This document shows, one piece after another, positions 1-10,346 of a DNA stretch of 19,801 nt. The position numbers were made by a program, and so were the translations under genes. This stretch comes from Hepatocystis sp. ex Piliocolobus tephrosceles (Eukaryota; Apicomplexa; Aconoidasida; Haemosporida; Plasmodiidae). Below the pieces are notes generated by a model. It was not told the DNA's origin, made no database searches, and saw only the letters and a program-made list of their open reading frames with translations. Position 1 is the first letter of the stretch; each line of letters begins with the position of its first letter. The DNA lies in contig CABPSV020000296.1 of the NCBI GenBank assembly GCA_902459845.2, positions 1 to 19,801 on the forward strand. Direction: 5' to 3'.

Positions 1-107
1 TTACATATTCTACGTTTTTTATTTTGTTATCGTTAATTCTAATAAAATTAACGATAGCATTTCTAATAAAATTAACGATAACAAAATAAAAAACGTAGAA
101 TATGTAA
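1..107. repeat. Perfect 38-bp inverted repeat at the window edge
   Basis: Bases 1-38 are the exact reverse complement of bases 70-107, with a 31-base spacer. The right arm fits the reading frame of the coiled-coil gene (hydrophilic, ...NKINDNKIKNVEYV). The left arm read in the same frame gives an out-of-character aromatic and hydrophobic stretch. This pattern at a sequence end is most simply a fold-back or chimeric-read artefact; a real palindrome is possible but less likely. Confidence 0.9.
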
Positions 108-3100
108 AAGATATTAACAATAGTGGTGTTACTAAATTTGATAAATATAATGAAGAACAGAAAGTGTTTGAAGATATCGAAACAAAGAAAAGTACATGTA
201 CAAGCACAGACATAGGTAATAGCACCAACGATGATAATAAAAAAAAAGATTCAAATAATAGTGATAAACCGATAGTAAATAACTACGAACAGATAAGAAA
301 AAAAAATTTACTGAAGGAAAATATAAATAGCTTAAATAATAAAGAAAAGAATATTAACACGCCATATATAAATATAAATGGTTTAACTTTTGAAATCTCC
401 AAAGATGAAGTTCCATATGTTAGTATGAATAATAAAAGTGATTGTAATGAAAATAACAGCAATAATAACAACAGCAGTAACAACATAAGTAATAACAGCA
501 ATAATAACAACAATAATAACGGCAATAATAGTATTACATTACAACAAAATTATGACATACCACAGAATATTAAAAACCCCAACAACATAGTAAACACGTG
601 TATAGAAGAAACACAGTTTGATTTTTCTAAATATTTAAACGATTTAAAAAAATTAAAGCAGGTACTATATGAGGAAATTAATGGAGGTGATAAAATTAGT
701 GACAGTGATAAAGTTAGTGACAGTGATAAAGTTAGTGACAGTGATAAAGTTAGTAACAGTGATAAAGTTAGTGACAGTGATAAAGTTAGTGACAGTGATA
801 AAGTTAGTAACAGTGATAAAGTTAGTGACAGTGATAAAGTTAGTGACAGTGATAAAGTTAAAGATAGTGATAAAGTTAGCGACAGTGAAGAGTATTGTGA
901 TGTTAGTAAGTCCAAAGGTATAATGACTGAGAGTAGTCTGAATGAAAAAAGTGTCACAGGAGAAGATAAAAAAGAAGTACATCCACCAATAAATACAAAA
1001 GACTATAACAAAAAAAGTATTGATAATGTCTATAAAGATAAGGATAAAAATTATACAGACATAAAAAGGGAGATGAAAAAAAAAACAAAAAGAGAGATGA
1101 AAAGGGAGACAAAAAGGGAGACAAAAAGGGAGATAAAAAAAAAAACAAAAAAGAAGACGAAAAAGGAAACGGAAAAAGAGACGGAAAAGGAGGAAAATGG
1201 AAAAGGGATGAGTATAGTAAGTAACAATGTATCCAGTGATAGTACACACACTCGCGCTTTGGTTACAACGAACAAACCAAATAATGTTGATGAAGAAGTA
1301 ACCGCACAAAATAACTTATTAAAAACTAAATTAAAAAGTTTAAAAAAAAAAATTGTAAATTATAAAAATATAGAAAAAAAATATAATCAAAATAAAAAAA
1401 AATATAAAAATAATTTAGTAACTATTTGTGAATATGAAAAAAAAATTGATTACATTATAAATGATTTTAACAAATTAAAAGAAATTGTTACAAGTAAAGA
1501 TAAAAAACTTACAAAATATGAAGAAATAACAAAATATATAAATGAACAATTTAATGTTAGTAAAATACAATTTGAAAATAAAATGAATGAGTATGTTGTA
1601 TTTTTAAAGAAAAAAGATTCAGAGATATATATGTTGAAAGAGTTAATTAAGGAAAAAGAAAAAATAATATGTTTTAATGAAAACATATTAAAACAGTATA
1701 AAACGGATATAGATGATACATTAAAGCAACATGTAGAACGAGTGGAACAGATAAAAAAAAAACTAAGTACACAACAGAATACACTACTACAAAAAGATAC
1801 AAAAATTAGTCAGTTAGAAGAAACTATACAAAATGATAATAAAAAAATGACAAAAATAGAAAACGAAATAAAAACATTACAATACGATCTTGAATTAGAG
1901 ATAGAAAAAAAAAAAGAATTAAAAAAAAATTATGAAAAAGAAAAAGATAAAAATCAAAAACTGAATATTAAATTGGAAGAAATAAAAAAAGAAAAAAGTG
2001 ATATACAATATAAAGTTGATAATTTATTAAAAAATGAAAAAATTATTATTAATGATAAAGATATGTTACTTGAATGTAAACAAACACTTAGTACAGAAAA
2101 TGAAAATATGAAACATAAAATTACTATTTTACAAAATGAAAAAGATGAAATAAGAAAAAAATTTGAGTTTATAAATTCAGAAGAAAATAAAATAAAAGAA
2201 AAACTACAGTTGATTGAAAAAGAAAATGAAGAATACATAAATGAAATAAATAAATTACACAATGAAGTAACTAGCTTAGAAAAACAAAATAACGAACTAA
2301 ATGAAAAAAACAAAACAAATGAAACAAAATATAAAAGCGAACTAGAAAAAAATACACACATAGAAAAAATGTTAGAAGACACAAAAAAGGAATACTTATT
2401 ACAGTTGAATCAAAAAGAGTCAATACAAAATGAACTAACCGAGTTACAAAATAGAAAAGAACAAGAAATGATAGAAAATAAGGAAAAAATAAAAAGTGTA
2501 AACGAAGATATAAAAGAGTTAGAAGAAAAACTAACTGAAATAAATAAATTATATACAAAGGAAAAAGAAATGATTGAAAATTTAACGAAAGAAAAAAAAC
2601 AATTTATTAAAGAATGTAAAAAATTGAAAAATAAAAATAAAAAAATTGATTCTCAGCTAAAAGAAGAAAAAAATAATTATAAAAAAAATATAAATAATAT
2701 TATAAAAGAAAAAGAACAAGTATTAGAAAAAGAAAAATTAAATTTTGAAAAAAAAATACAATCGTTAGAAGTAGCATTTCAAGAATCTTATAGTAAAACA
2801 CATGAAGAAAAAAATAACTTAAAACTTGAGTTAAGCGAATTAAAAAAAATCAATGAAGATATAAAAAAAAATTCAAAAAATCTTTTAAATGTTAATCAAA
2901 TGTTAGTTAACGAAATTCAATTATATAACACACAAAAAAAAAATTTCATTAAAGGATTAAAAGATATTAAACAAGCATACTTAAAAATAAAAGATGAAAA
3001 TGAACAGCTCAAAAAAAATGCATTCGAATTTATGAAAAAAGAGGTACAAGAAAATTATATTCCTATTATTGTTCACAACAATTTATTAGATGAAAAAAAT

Positions 3101-4912
3101 ACCTGGATCACTGAAAAAACAATACTTACCACAAAATCGAAAGAAAATGAATTAGTCATCGCAAATTTGAACAAAGAAAAAATACAACTACAGGAACAAA
3201 TTAGTCAAATCAATAAACAAAATGAAGAGTTAAATACGAATATAAAGGTGAATAGTAAAATTACGGAGGAATTTACGCTTAACGTGGAGGTAAGTCCCTT
3301 TCAAAAAAAAAAAAAATAAAATAAAATATATAAAAATAAATAAAATATATAAAAATAAATAAAATATATAAAAATAAATAAAATATATAAAAATAAATAA
3401 AATATATAAAAATAAGCAAAAATAAGTAAAAATAAACTATTTCGACATGAAGTAGTGTGTGTTACACACAAGTGGGTTTGTCACACAAACTAATGCAGAC
3501 ACCATATGTACACATATATATTTTTATTTAAGTCTTTTTTTTTATTTTTTATTTTTTTTTTTTGTATATTCATTTTCTCAATATGTATACACCTTTTCTT
3601 ATTTTTTTATTATTACCCATTTATGCAGAAACTAAAAACGGACCTACAATCAAAAGAAGAAGATATAAAAAAAAAAAATTCGGAAATAAAAAAAATAGAA
3701 AGAGAATATAATAAGTTACTAGATGATTATAAAACAGAAAAAAAAAATTTAGTTTCAAAATATGAAAATGAATTGGATGGATATATGAATAAGTGTGAAT
3801 TATCGCATGCTAAGTATAAAAAGGGAGAAGAAGAAGTAATAAAATAATTTCTTGTTTAAAACTTGTTGTACATGCATGTTTATATATATGTCTGAGTATG
3901 TGATTGTAGGAGTGTATGGTATATGGTGTATGGTATATGGTGTATGGTGTATGGTGTATGGTATATGGTGTATGGTGTATGGTGTATGGTGTATGGTGTA
4001 TGGTGTATGGTGTATGAGTGTTTCTACGAACTGATTCATTAATAGCAGAAAACACGCAGTTTTTTTTTTTTTTTTCTTCTTTTTTTTGTTACATATACAT
4101 ATATGTACTTATACATGTAAATATTTTTAATATATAACAATCACATATTTGCTTTTATCAAAAATTAAACGCAGATTAAAGAATTGAAAAATAAGTTGAG
4201 AATGAAAGATGAAGTTATAGAATATACCAACAGAGAGATAGAAAGTATTAAGGAATCGTTCTGGTACACACATTCATATAATTATGTATTAAAAAAAAAA
4301 AAAGAAAAATTATTTATATGTATTTAAGTTAATCTGCGTTATAATACTATTGCTAATAATATTATGTATGTCTTAATTTTTTTTTCTTCTTTGCATATAT
4401 AGTAACGAGTACGAAAACAAAATAAAAAAATTGAATGAAGATAAGGATAAAGAAATGCATATAATGAAAAAGAAGTATAATGAGCTGCACGAAGAAATAA
4501 TCGTAAGTTCAATATATATGTCTACAAATTTGTATGTGTCGTGCTAGCACAAATCGGTTTTTTTATTTTACTCCTCGGATTGGTCTGACTTGGTCTAGCT
4601 TATTTTAGATCGCTTTGTTTCTTTTTAATTCCCTTTTACAAAAAATTTACTGCTTTTATATACATACATATATACACACATATATATATATATACTTTTT
4701 TTTTTTTTATACACCAGCTTAACAAAAACGAAGTATCTAAACTGACTAAAATGTTAGAAGATGCAAATAAAAAAATAAAAAAAAGAGATATGGAGATGTA
4801 CATACTACTCGAGGAAAATAAAAAACAAAAAGAAAAGGCTGCCAAAAAAATGACTAAAGTTAATGAGTTGTTAAGTAATCTACAAAAGGAATATGTTGAT
4901 AATATTCCATAA
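1..4912 (+). CDS. Large coiled-coil protein, 5' end missing, five visible exons
   Basis: I do not recognise a specific family. The visible exons are <1-3289, 3629-3835, 4175-4263, 4403-4502 and 4718-4912. Each junction is GT-AG, and the phases are 0, 0, 2 and 0, giving about 1290 visible residues that end in ...VDNIP. The frame is open to the window edge and position 164 is a GTG inside the frame, so the true ATG lies upstream. In order the product shows an Asn-rich segment (about 421-540), eleven Asp/Ser hexapeptides (695-892), a basic tetrapeptide tract (1064-1195), and then almost uninterrupted charged heptad-like sequence rich in K, E, N, L and I from about 1300 to the stop, typical of a long coiled coil. 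No membrane segment is credible: the hydrophobic reading at 2-37 lies in a fold-back artefact. A structural or tethering role (cytoskeleton, Golgi, centrosome-like) is inference only. The next gene is convergent. Confidence 0.85.
37..80 (+). repeat. 24-bp-spaced direct repeat (SNKIND)
   Basis: A 20-base sequence at 37-56 recurs exactly at 61-80, a spacing of 24 bases or 8 codons. In frame it encodes the repeated motif SNKIND, so the protein upstream of the window edge may be an octapeptide repeat region. Only the last two copies are visible. Confidence 0.7.
695..892 (+). repeat. 11 x 18-bp coding repeat, hexapeptide V-S-D/N-S-D-K
   Basis: Eleven in-frame 18-base units encode hexapeptides of the form VSDSDK. 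The first starts with Ile, the tenth has Lys at position 2, and the last ends in EE. The third residue is Asp in most units and Asn in units 4 and 7, three units apart. It makes an acidic, serine-rich, probably disordered tract of the coiled-coil protein's N-terminal part. Confidence 0.92.
1064..1195 (+). repeat. 11 x 12-bp coding repeat, basic tetrapeptide
   Basis: Forty-four consecutive codons divide into eleven tetrapeptides: KREM, KKKT, KREM, KRET, KRET, KREI, KKKT, KKKT, KKET, EKET, EKEE. The tract passes from strongly basic to mixed charge. On DNA it is an almost pure A/G strand. It lies between the acidic hexapeptide block and the main coiled coil. Confidence 0.88.
3323..3415 (+). repeat. 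19-bp tandem repeat in intron 1 of the coiled-coil gene
   Basis: The unit aaaatatataaaaataaat is repeated nearly five times just after the 5' splice site at 3289/3290. It contains only A and T. Intron 1 runs 3290-3628 and ends in a polypyrimidine stretch before the ttatgcag acceptor. Confidence 0.9.
3912..4016 (+). repeat. 15 x 7-bp tandem repeat in intron 2 of the coiled-coil gene
   Basis: Fifteen perfect-length heptamers are of two types: gtgtatg (12 copies) and gtatatg (copies 2, 4 and 8). The array lies in the intron 3836-4174, which has a gtaata donor and an acgcag acceptor. The G-rich strand is the sense strand. It is far richer in G than the surrounding introns. Confidence 0.92.
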
Positions 4913-4925
4913 AAAAAAAGTAAAA

Positions 4926-4992
<67 letters not shown>

Positions 4993-5740
4993 AAAAAAAA
5001 ACAAAAAAATGAACTGGAAACTGAAATATACTAAGTTAGACTTTATCAAATACAAGTGTTTTTTTTTTTTTTTATAAATTTTCAAAAATTGCTAAGCTTT
5101 ATGTCATAATGTTACACATTATAAAAACGTGTATATATATTTTTGAATGTGTGTGTTTGTTCTAAGGATATGAATATATATTATATGTATATATACCGAA
5201 GGTATAATCTACCTTCTTTTCATTTTTTCTGTATGTCTTATTTTTTCTTTTAACACATGAATAAATGAACGTATTAATTTGTTTTTATTTTTCATCTATC
5301 GTATATCTCAAAATACAAAAAAAAAAAAAATTATTAAACAGTTATATGTCACATATATATATACATACACATGTGTATATATTTTCCCAGTTTTAACACA
5401 TCAAATTATCAACGTATAATTACTATCACTATTATTGGAATTGGTTCTAATACTATTATTACTGAAAAAAAGATAAGTTTAATCAGGAAAAACCTCTTTA
5501 TTTAACTAATGACAATTCTAATATAGACAAAAGTGAACGAACATAAAAAAAAAAAAAATAATAATAATAAAATAAAAAAAAAATAAATAAATAAAGCGGT
5601 ACTTACATATACAACACTCTTTTTTTTCTTTTCTTTTTTTTATTTATGTGCAAAAGTAAAAAGTATAAGGTAAAAAAAAACGAATTTTAAAAATTGTACA
5701 AAAAAAAAAAAAAGCAAAGCAAAGCATAAAACAATATTTT
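4913..5740. other. Convergent intergenic spacer
   Basis: This spacer lies between the stop codons of the coiled-coil gene and the helicase gene and should hold both 3' UTRs. It contains a 56-base A run (4932-4987), T runs and TA-rich stretches. A small perfect hairpin, gaaggta / taccttc, lies at 5198-5216 with a 5-base loop and is followed by T-rich sequence. I see no coding exon here. Confidence 0.6.
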
Positions 5741-8568
5741 TCAATCATCTTCCTCTGAAGATGTTAGGACATCATTTGGTGTTATCATGTTAATATTCTT
5801 TGACTCAGAATTTCCTTTTGTTGATAATAAAGGTACATTTTTAAAAAAATTATTATGATTTAGTATACTACCTTTTAAATGTTCTGTTTTTTTTAAAGGC
5901 ATAACATCACCAAATATCGTATTGTCTATTTTTCTTTTATGCTGTTTCTTATATATATCATTATTTAAATTATTTTTAATAACAAAGTTTTTTAATTCAT
6001 CATCAATATCTTCATTTTTGTTTTTCAAATAGTTATAAATAAGGAAAGCCTTTTTTTTTTCGGATGGGGTTATAAAAGTAATCGCTTGTCCTGTTAAATA
6101 AAATGAATAAAAAAAAAAAAAATAAAAAAATAAAAAAAAAATTAAGAATGAAGTCAAACGGAGGGTGTGTTTAAAGGATAGCACATAAGACACTAGTAAA
6201 TGTATATTATACATAATAGCACACAAAAAAAAAAATAAAATAAAATAAAAATAATAAAAAATACATATAAGTGCGATCAAATGGAAAATGTTATGTGGCC
6301 CCCAATGTGTAACCAAAATGGAGGACACAACACAATACACGTGCAATATGACAAATATATATATATATATATATATATTTGCATATGTATATATATGTAT
6401 ATATATGTACAAAAAATAAGGGGACAAAAAAAAAGTCTCAGCTGTAACAGTAATAGTGACGTACCCGTTTTGTTCATTCGAGAAGTTCTACCTATTTGAT
6501 GAATAAAAATAAAAATGTCATTTGGACAATCATAGTTGATTACAAAATTCAAATTAACTATATCAATTCCTCTTGCCATTAAAGCAGTAGTAATTAACAT
6601 GTGTGTATTTTTTTTTTTTAAAGATTCATATTTATATATTCTTTCTGTTTGGTCTAAATCACCATAAATAAAATCGAATTTTATATGTTTAAGTGTTATT
6701 TCTTTTTTTAATTTTTCATATAGCATTAATACATTTTTTTTATTATTACAAAAAATAAAACCTTGCTCATATTTAGGAATTGTTTGTAACAATTTTAATA
6801 AGTGTATATATTTATGACTGTCTTCAAGAATATAGAATTTTTTATTAATTAAAATATTATTAGTATTGTCACCTACTTTTATTATAATACATTTTTTATT
6901 CAAGTATGGTTTTGCTAAATTGTATATTTCATCAGAATATGTTGATGAAAAAAAAGCTTTAATAGCATCCATTCTAATGTTATCTAAGATTGATATAACT
7001 GAATAAATAAAATTTTTACTAAATAATTTATCAAATTCATCTAATATAACATATTTAATATGTATCAAAGAAACATAATTTTTATTAATAAAATTAATTA
7101 AAGTTTTTACAGTTGCTATAATTATATCTACCCCTTTCCGAATATCGTCATATGCTTTCTTATAATTTATACCATTAAATAATAAACAGCATTTTACTTT
7201 TTTTAAAGATATTTTATTTATTTCATCATATATTTGAACACATAATTCTCGTGTCGGGGTTAGTATTAGTGCATGCGGTGAAAAATAACAAAATTGATTT
7301 TTTTTTGTTATTTCTAATTTTTCGTCATTAATTTTTTTCACGTTCTTTTCATAATCATCACCGTTACTATCATACATATCGATACAATTTTTTTCCTCAC
7401 TAACAGTAACATCTTTTTTACCCACATTCAGTTTTTTATAATTCATCAGATGAACAATCAACGAAATGATATAAGATAATGTTTTTCCCGAGCCCGTACT
7501 ACTATTCGCTATAAAATCTCTACCACTTAAAAATGTTGGTATAACAATACACTGGATAGGAGATAATATATTTATAGATAAATTATACATATTTTTTAAT
7601 ATATCATTATTAATTAAATTTTTTATTTGTAAAAATGAAAAAATAGGTTTCGGAACATTAAAGCCTATGGTTGTAATATTATTTTTTTTTTTATATTCTA
7701 CACTTTCTTCTAATGTAAAATTATTTATATCATCTGCTGTAATAAATATATTTTTTTCAAATTTTGTTAATTTGATTTTTTCATAATTTATATTATTTGT
7801 TATAATTTCATCATTTTGTTTATTTTTTTCACTCAAAAAAAATGAATTAAATTTGTTATTTTCATCATTACTATCACTTGTGTAGTAGCTATTATTTTTT
7901 TCGTTATTATTGTTAATACTATTATAACTATTGTGAGAACCACTTAAGTTTGTGTTTCTTAATTCTGGAATATAATTATTGACTGCTTTTTCATTCGTTA
8001 ATATATTATCCTGTTTTTCAAGGAATTCATAAATATCAGCCGTGACGTCATTATCATCCAATGCATTTTCACCATTTTCCATTGCGTCCTGACTACTATT
8101 TAATGCATCTGTTGAATTTTTTGCTTTTACATATATAGTATAATGGTCATAATATTTTTCTTTCGTTTCACTTGATTGTTTATGTACGGGTAAACTTTTC
8201 ATACATTCATTTTTATTATCTATTTTATCTGTTTTATCTGTTTTATCTATTTTATCTTTTTTATCTATTTTATCTTTTTTATCTATTTTATCTGTTTTAT
8301 CTGTTTTGTCTGTTTTATCTGTTTTATAAGTTTTATCTGTTTTGTCTGTTTTGTCTGTATTTGAACTTGTTCCTGTGTTTTTTTTTCTTTCCTCTTCCTC
8401 CAACACTTTATTTATTTCAAGCATGAATTCATCTAATGGGTCCATTTCTCCTTCATCTATATTTACTCTATCAATTGTGTCATTGTCATTTACTTCTCCT
8501 TCACAATTCTTATCACTTTCACAATTTTTATCGTTTTCACAATATTTATTTTTATGCATATTGTTCAT
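5741..8568 (-). CDS. DEAD-box-type ATP-dependent RNA helicase, Rok1/DDX52-like
   Basis: Exons 8568-6465 and 6090-5741 join in phase 1 across a 374-base intron, which splits the Gly of KTGQAITF, giving 817 residues. The N-terminal 300 residues are low complexity, including fifteen xDK tripeptides at 71-115 and an Asn/Ser-rich stretch. The core runs from about 306: PKPIFSF, SPIQ (336-339), Walker A STGSGKT (357-363), PTREL (438-442), DEFD (510-513) in place of DEAD, SST (541-543) in place of SAT, GFIFCNN (603-609), TALMARGID (661-669) and HQIGRTSR (690-697). About 60 residues are inserted between motifs I and Ia. The blocks DEFDKLF and TALMARGIDxxNLNFVINYD resemble Rok1/DDX52, which acts in 40S ribosomal subunit assembly in the nucleolus; this assignment is from remembered family sequence and could be another DEAD-box subgroup. 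A basic stretch (KKQHKRK) and an acidic tail follow. The start is the first in-frame ATG after TA-rich DNA. Confidence 0.85.
8224..8358 (-). repeat. 15 x 9-bp coding repeat (T/I/K/Y-D-K tripeptides) in the helicase
   Basis: Fifteen tripeptides, mostly TDK with IDK, KDK and one YK variant, occupy residues 71-115. The plus strand reads as ttttatctg-type nonamers. The tract is hydrophilic and lies outside the helicase core, so its length is probably unconstrained. Confidence 0.85.
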
Positions 8569-8596
8569 TTTTTACGCATTCATTGTATATGTACAC

Positions 8597-8636
<40 letters not shown>

Positions 8637-9818
8637 TGTTTCGTCGTGTTTACTTTTACATTCAATTGTGCAAAAAAAAAAAAAAAAAAAAGCGCTGATA
8701 ATAGTCTATTATTACACAAGTATTTTGTAAAAAACTAAATACATATATACATAAATGATGACGCACTTATGAATCATTTATATTAAAAAAAAAAAAAAAA
8801 AATTCGCGTTAAACAAAAAAAAATCTTAATCCACTATTACCAAATACTGTTGCTTATTAATAAGAGAGATAAAAAAAAAGAACAATAACAACAAAGTTAG
8901 ATATAATAAAATATATACATGTACGTATGTTGATATACATATAATGCTTTTTTTTTTTTTTTTTTTTTTTTTTTTTGGAGTATAGAAGGGAGGGGGGTCA
9001 AATAAAATGTATGGTCAATGGTGGGAATGTATCAAATTATAATTAAATGCACTTGTGTACTTGTAATAAAATACAGGCAAATGTAAAGATATAAAATTAT
9101 AAATGTAAATAAAAATATAACAGTATAATGATAAAAGTAATCTATATAATAAATGCAATTTGAAAGAAAGTTTAAAATGCAGAAACATTGTCACAAAAGG
9201 AAAAAAATATAACTATCAACAAAAAAAAATATATATATAATTATAAACTAAAAAATATATAAGCTCATACAAATAAAATAAAATAAAAAAAGATAAATAA
9301 AATAACAAATCTTACAAATACTTCAGAGTGCTCGTATTAATAAAAATTTTAAGTGTGGTTACTAATATTGTCAATACTTACAATTAATTAAAAAACTCAT
9401 TTAAATGTGAATATTTTTTTTTTTTTTTTACATATATTTCAAATGCTATAAAAAAAAAAAGGAGAAGGAGATAAAAAAGAGAGCAAAAAAAAAGAAAGAA
9501 GAAGAAAAAGAAAGCAAAAAAAAAAACTGTCGTTTTTTTCTATTTTACTTTTGATTTACTACGCCTTATTTTCACTTTCGTTTTTTTTATTCATTTTGTT
9601 TGTTTTGTTCATTTTGTTCGTTTGTTTTTTGTTTTTTTTTTTTTTTCTCTTTTTTTTCTCTTTTTTTTCATTCACTCGTGACTCTTTCAATGCAAAAAAG
9701 TAGTATATGTAAAATGCAAAAACCATGTGTATTTATTTATACTTTTTATTAACACACGAACATATATAATTTGTACATATAAATATAAATTTACTTTTGA
9801 ACAGAATAAATTATATAC

Positions 9819-9930
9819 ATGTTTATGTGTACATGTTTATGTGTATATGTTTATGTGTATATGTTTATGTGTATATGTTTATGTATATGTGTTTATGTGT
9901 ATGTGTTTATATGTATGTGTTTATATGTAT
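9819..9930 (+). repeat. 8 x 14-bp tandem repeat
   Basis: Eight consecutive 14-base units of the type atgtttatgtgtat occur. The first ends in ac, the fifth has tatat, and the last three begin gtg. The plus strand alternates purines and pyrimidines heavily (TG/TA steps). No convincing product is encoded. Confidence 0.88.
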
Positions 9931-9972
9931 AAAATAAGAATTATTTTATAACTGTGTGTACCATTTATACAT

Positions 9973-10188
9973 TTATTTTTCACTAACTTTACAATATATA
10001 CTTGTTTTTGGAAACCAACAGTTTACGTTGTGTTTTATTGTTTTTTGTTTTAATCGTAAAACGTAAAAAATAAGTTTGTAAATAACAACATAAAAAATAG
10101 CCGTATAGTAAATGACGGTACAACATAAAAGCATAATAGTAAATATAACATTATTTTTGCAAAATACAAAACCTTTTGAGTTAATCAT
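9973..10188 (-). CDS. Weak candidate: 71-residue ORF with one hydrophobic segment
   Basis: This is an ATG-initiated minus-strand frame in a stretch visibly less A/T-simple than its surroundings. It has an N-terminal MINSKGF..., a hydrophobic stretch at about residues 14-45 with three cysteines, and a basic C-terminal part ending in VSEK. I recognise no family. It could be a small membrane protein or chance reading of the peptidase upstream region; chance is more likely. Confidence 0.12.
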   Translation of the reverse strand: MINSKGFVFCKNNVIFTIMLLCCTVIYYTAIFYVVIYKLIFYVLRLKQKTIKHNVNCWFPKTSIYCKVSEK

Positions 10189-10269
10189 TGTGTAAAATAA
10201 AATTTTTGAAAAACAACAAGTTAACTATATATTTAAATAGCAAAGTAAAACAACCACCTCCTCCCCTTG

Positions 10270-10324
10270 TCCTAAACGCAGTCCTAGATGCAGTCCTAAC
10301 CACAGTCCTAGATGCAGTCCTAAC
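10270..10324 (+). repeat. 12-bp tandem repeat upstream of the peptidase gene
   Basis: About 4.5 units of the type tcctagatgcag occur (variants tcctaaacgcag and tcctaaccacag). The array is unusually G/C-rich for this DNA. It lies 22 bases before the 13-mer array and 280 bases before the peptidase ATG. Confidence 0.85.
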
Positions 10325-10346
10325 AACAAACTTAAAACGTACATAG

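Larger units (their letters stand above)
8569..10346. other. Divergent intergenic region, promoter side of helicase and peptidase
   Basis: Both flanking genes start from this region, so it should hold both 5' UTRs and promoters. It contains a TA microsatellite (about 8600-8633), long T runs (about 8949-8976 and 9413-9429), a purine-rich tract (9459-9527), a T/G-rich stretch (about 9580-9640) and short repeats listed separately. I cannot point to a defined promoter element. One 71-residue minus-strand reading frame at 9973-10188 is discussed as a weak candidate. Confidence 0.55.

Noticed and set aside
550..1309. Long minus-strand and alternate-frame ORFs across the repeats of the coiled-coil gene
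   Set aside because: They arise because 18-base and 12-base repeats keep all frames open. They read as Leu/Ser or Val/Thr monotony and overlap a far longer coherent frame.
3506..3628. Start of a separate gene at 3506
   Set aside because: The first 41 codons are a poly-Phe/Ile reading of the T-rich intron end. The real coding part starts after the ttatgcag acceptor at 3629 and continues exon 1 in phase.
3912..4016. Heptamer array as an interstitial telomere repeat
   Set aside because: The unit is gtgtatg/gtatatg; Plasmodium telomere repeats are GGGTTYA. Only the period of seven agrees, and the array lies within an intron.
6091..6464. Helicase tail reading into LLLLQLRLFF and IYIYIY residues
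   Set aside because: This is translation of the intron. A cggGTACGT donor and ttaacAG acceptor remove it and restore the conserved KTGQAITF sequence.
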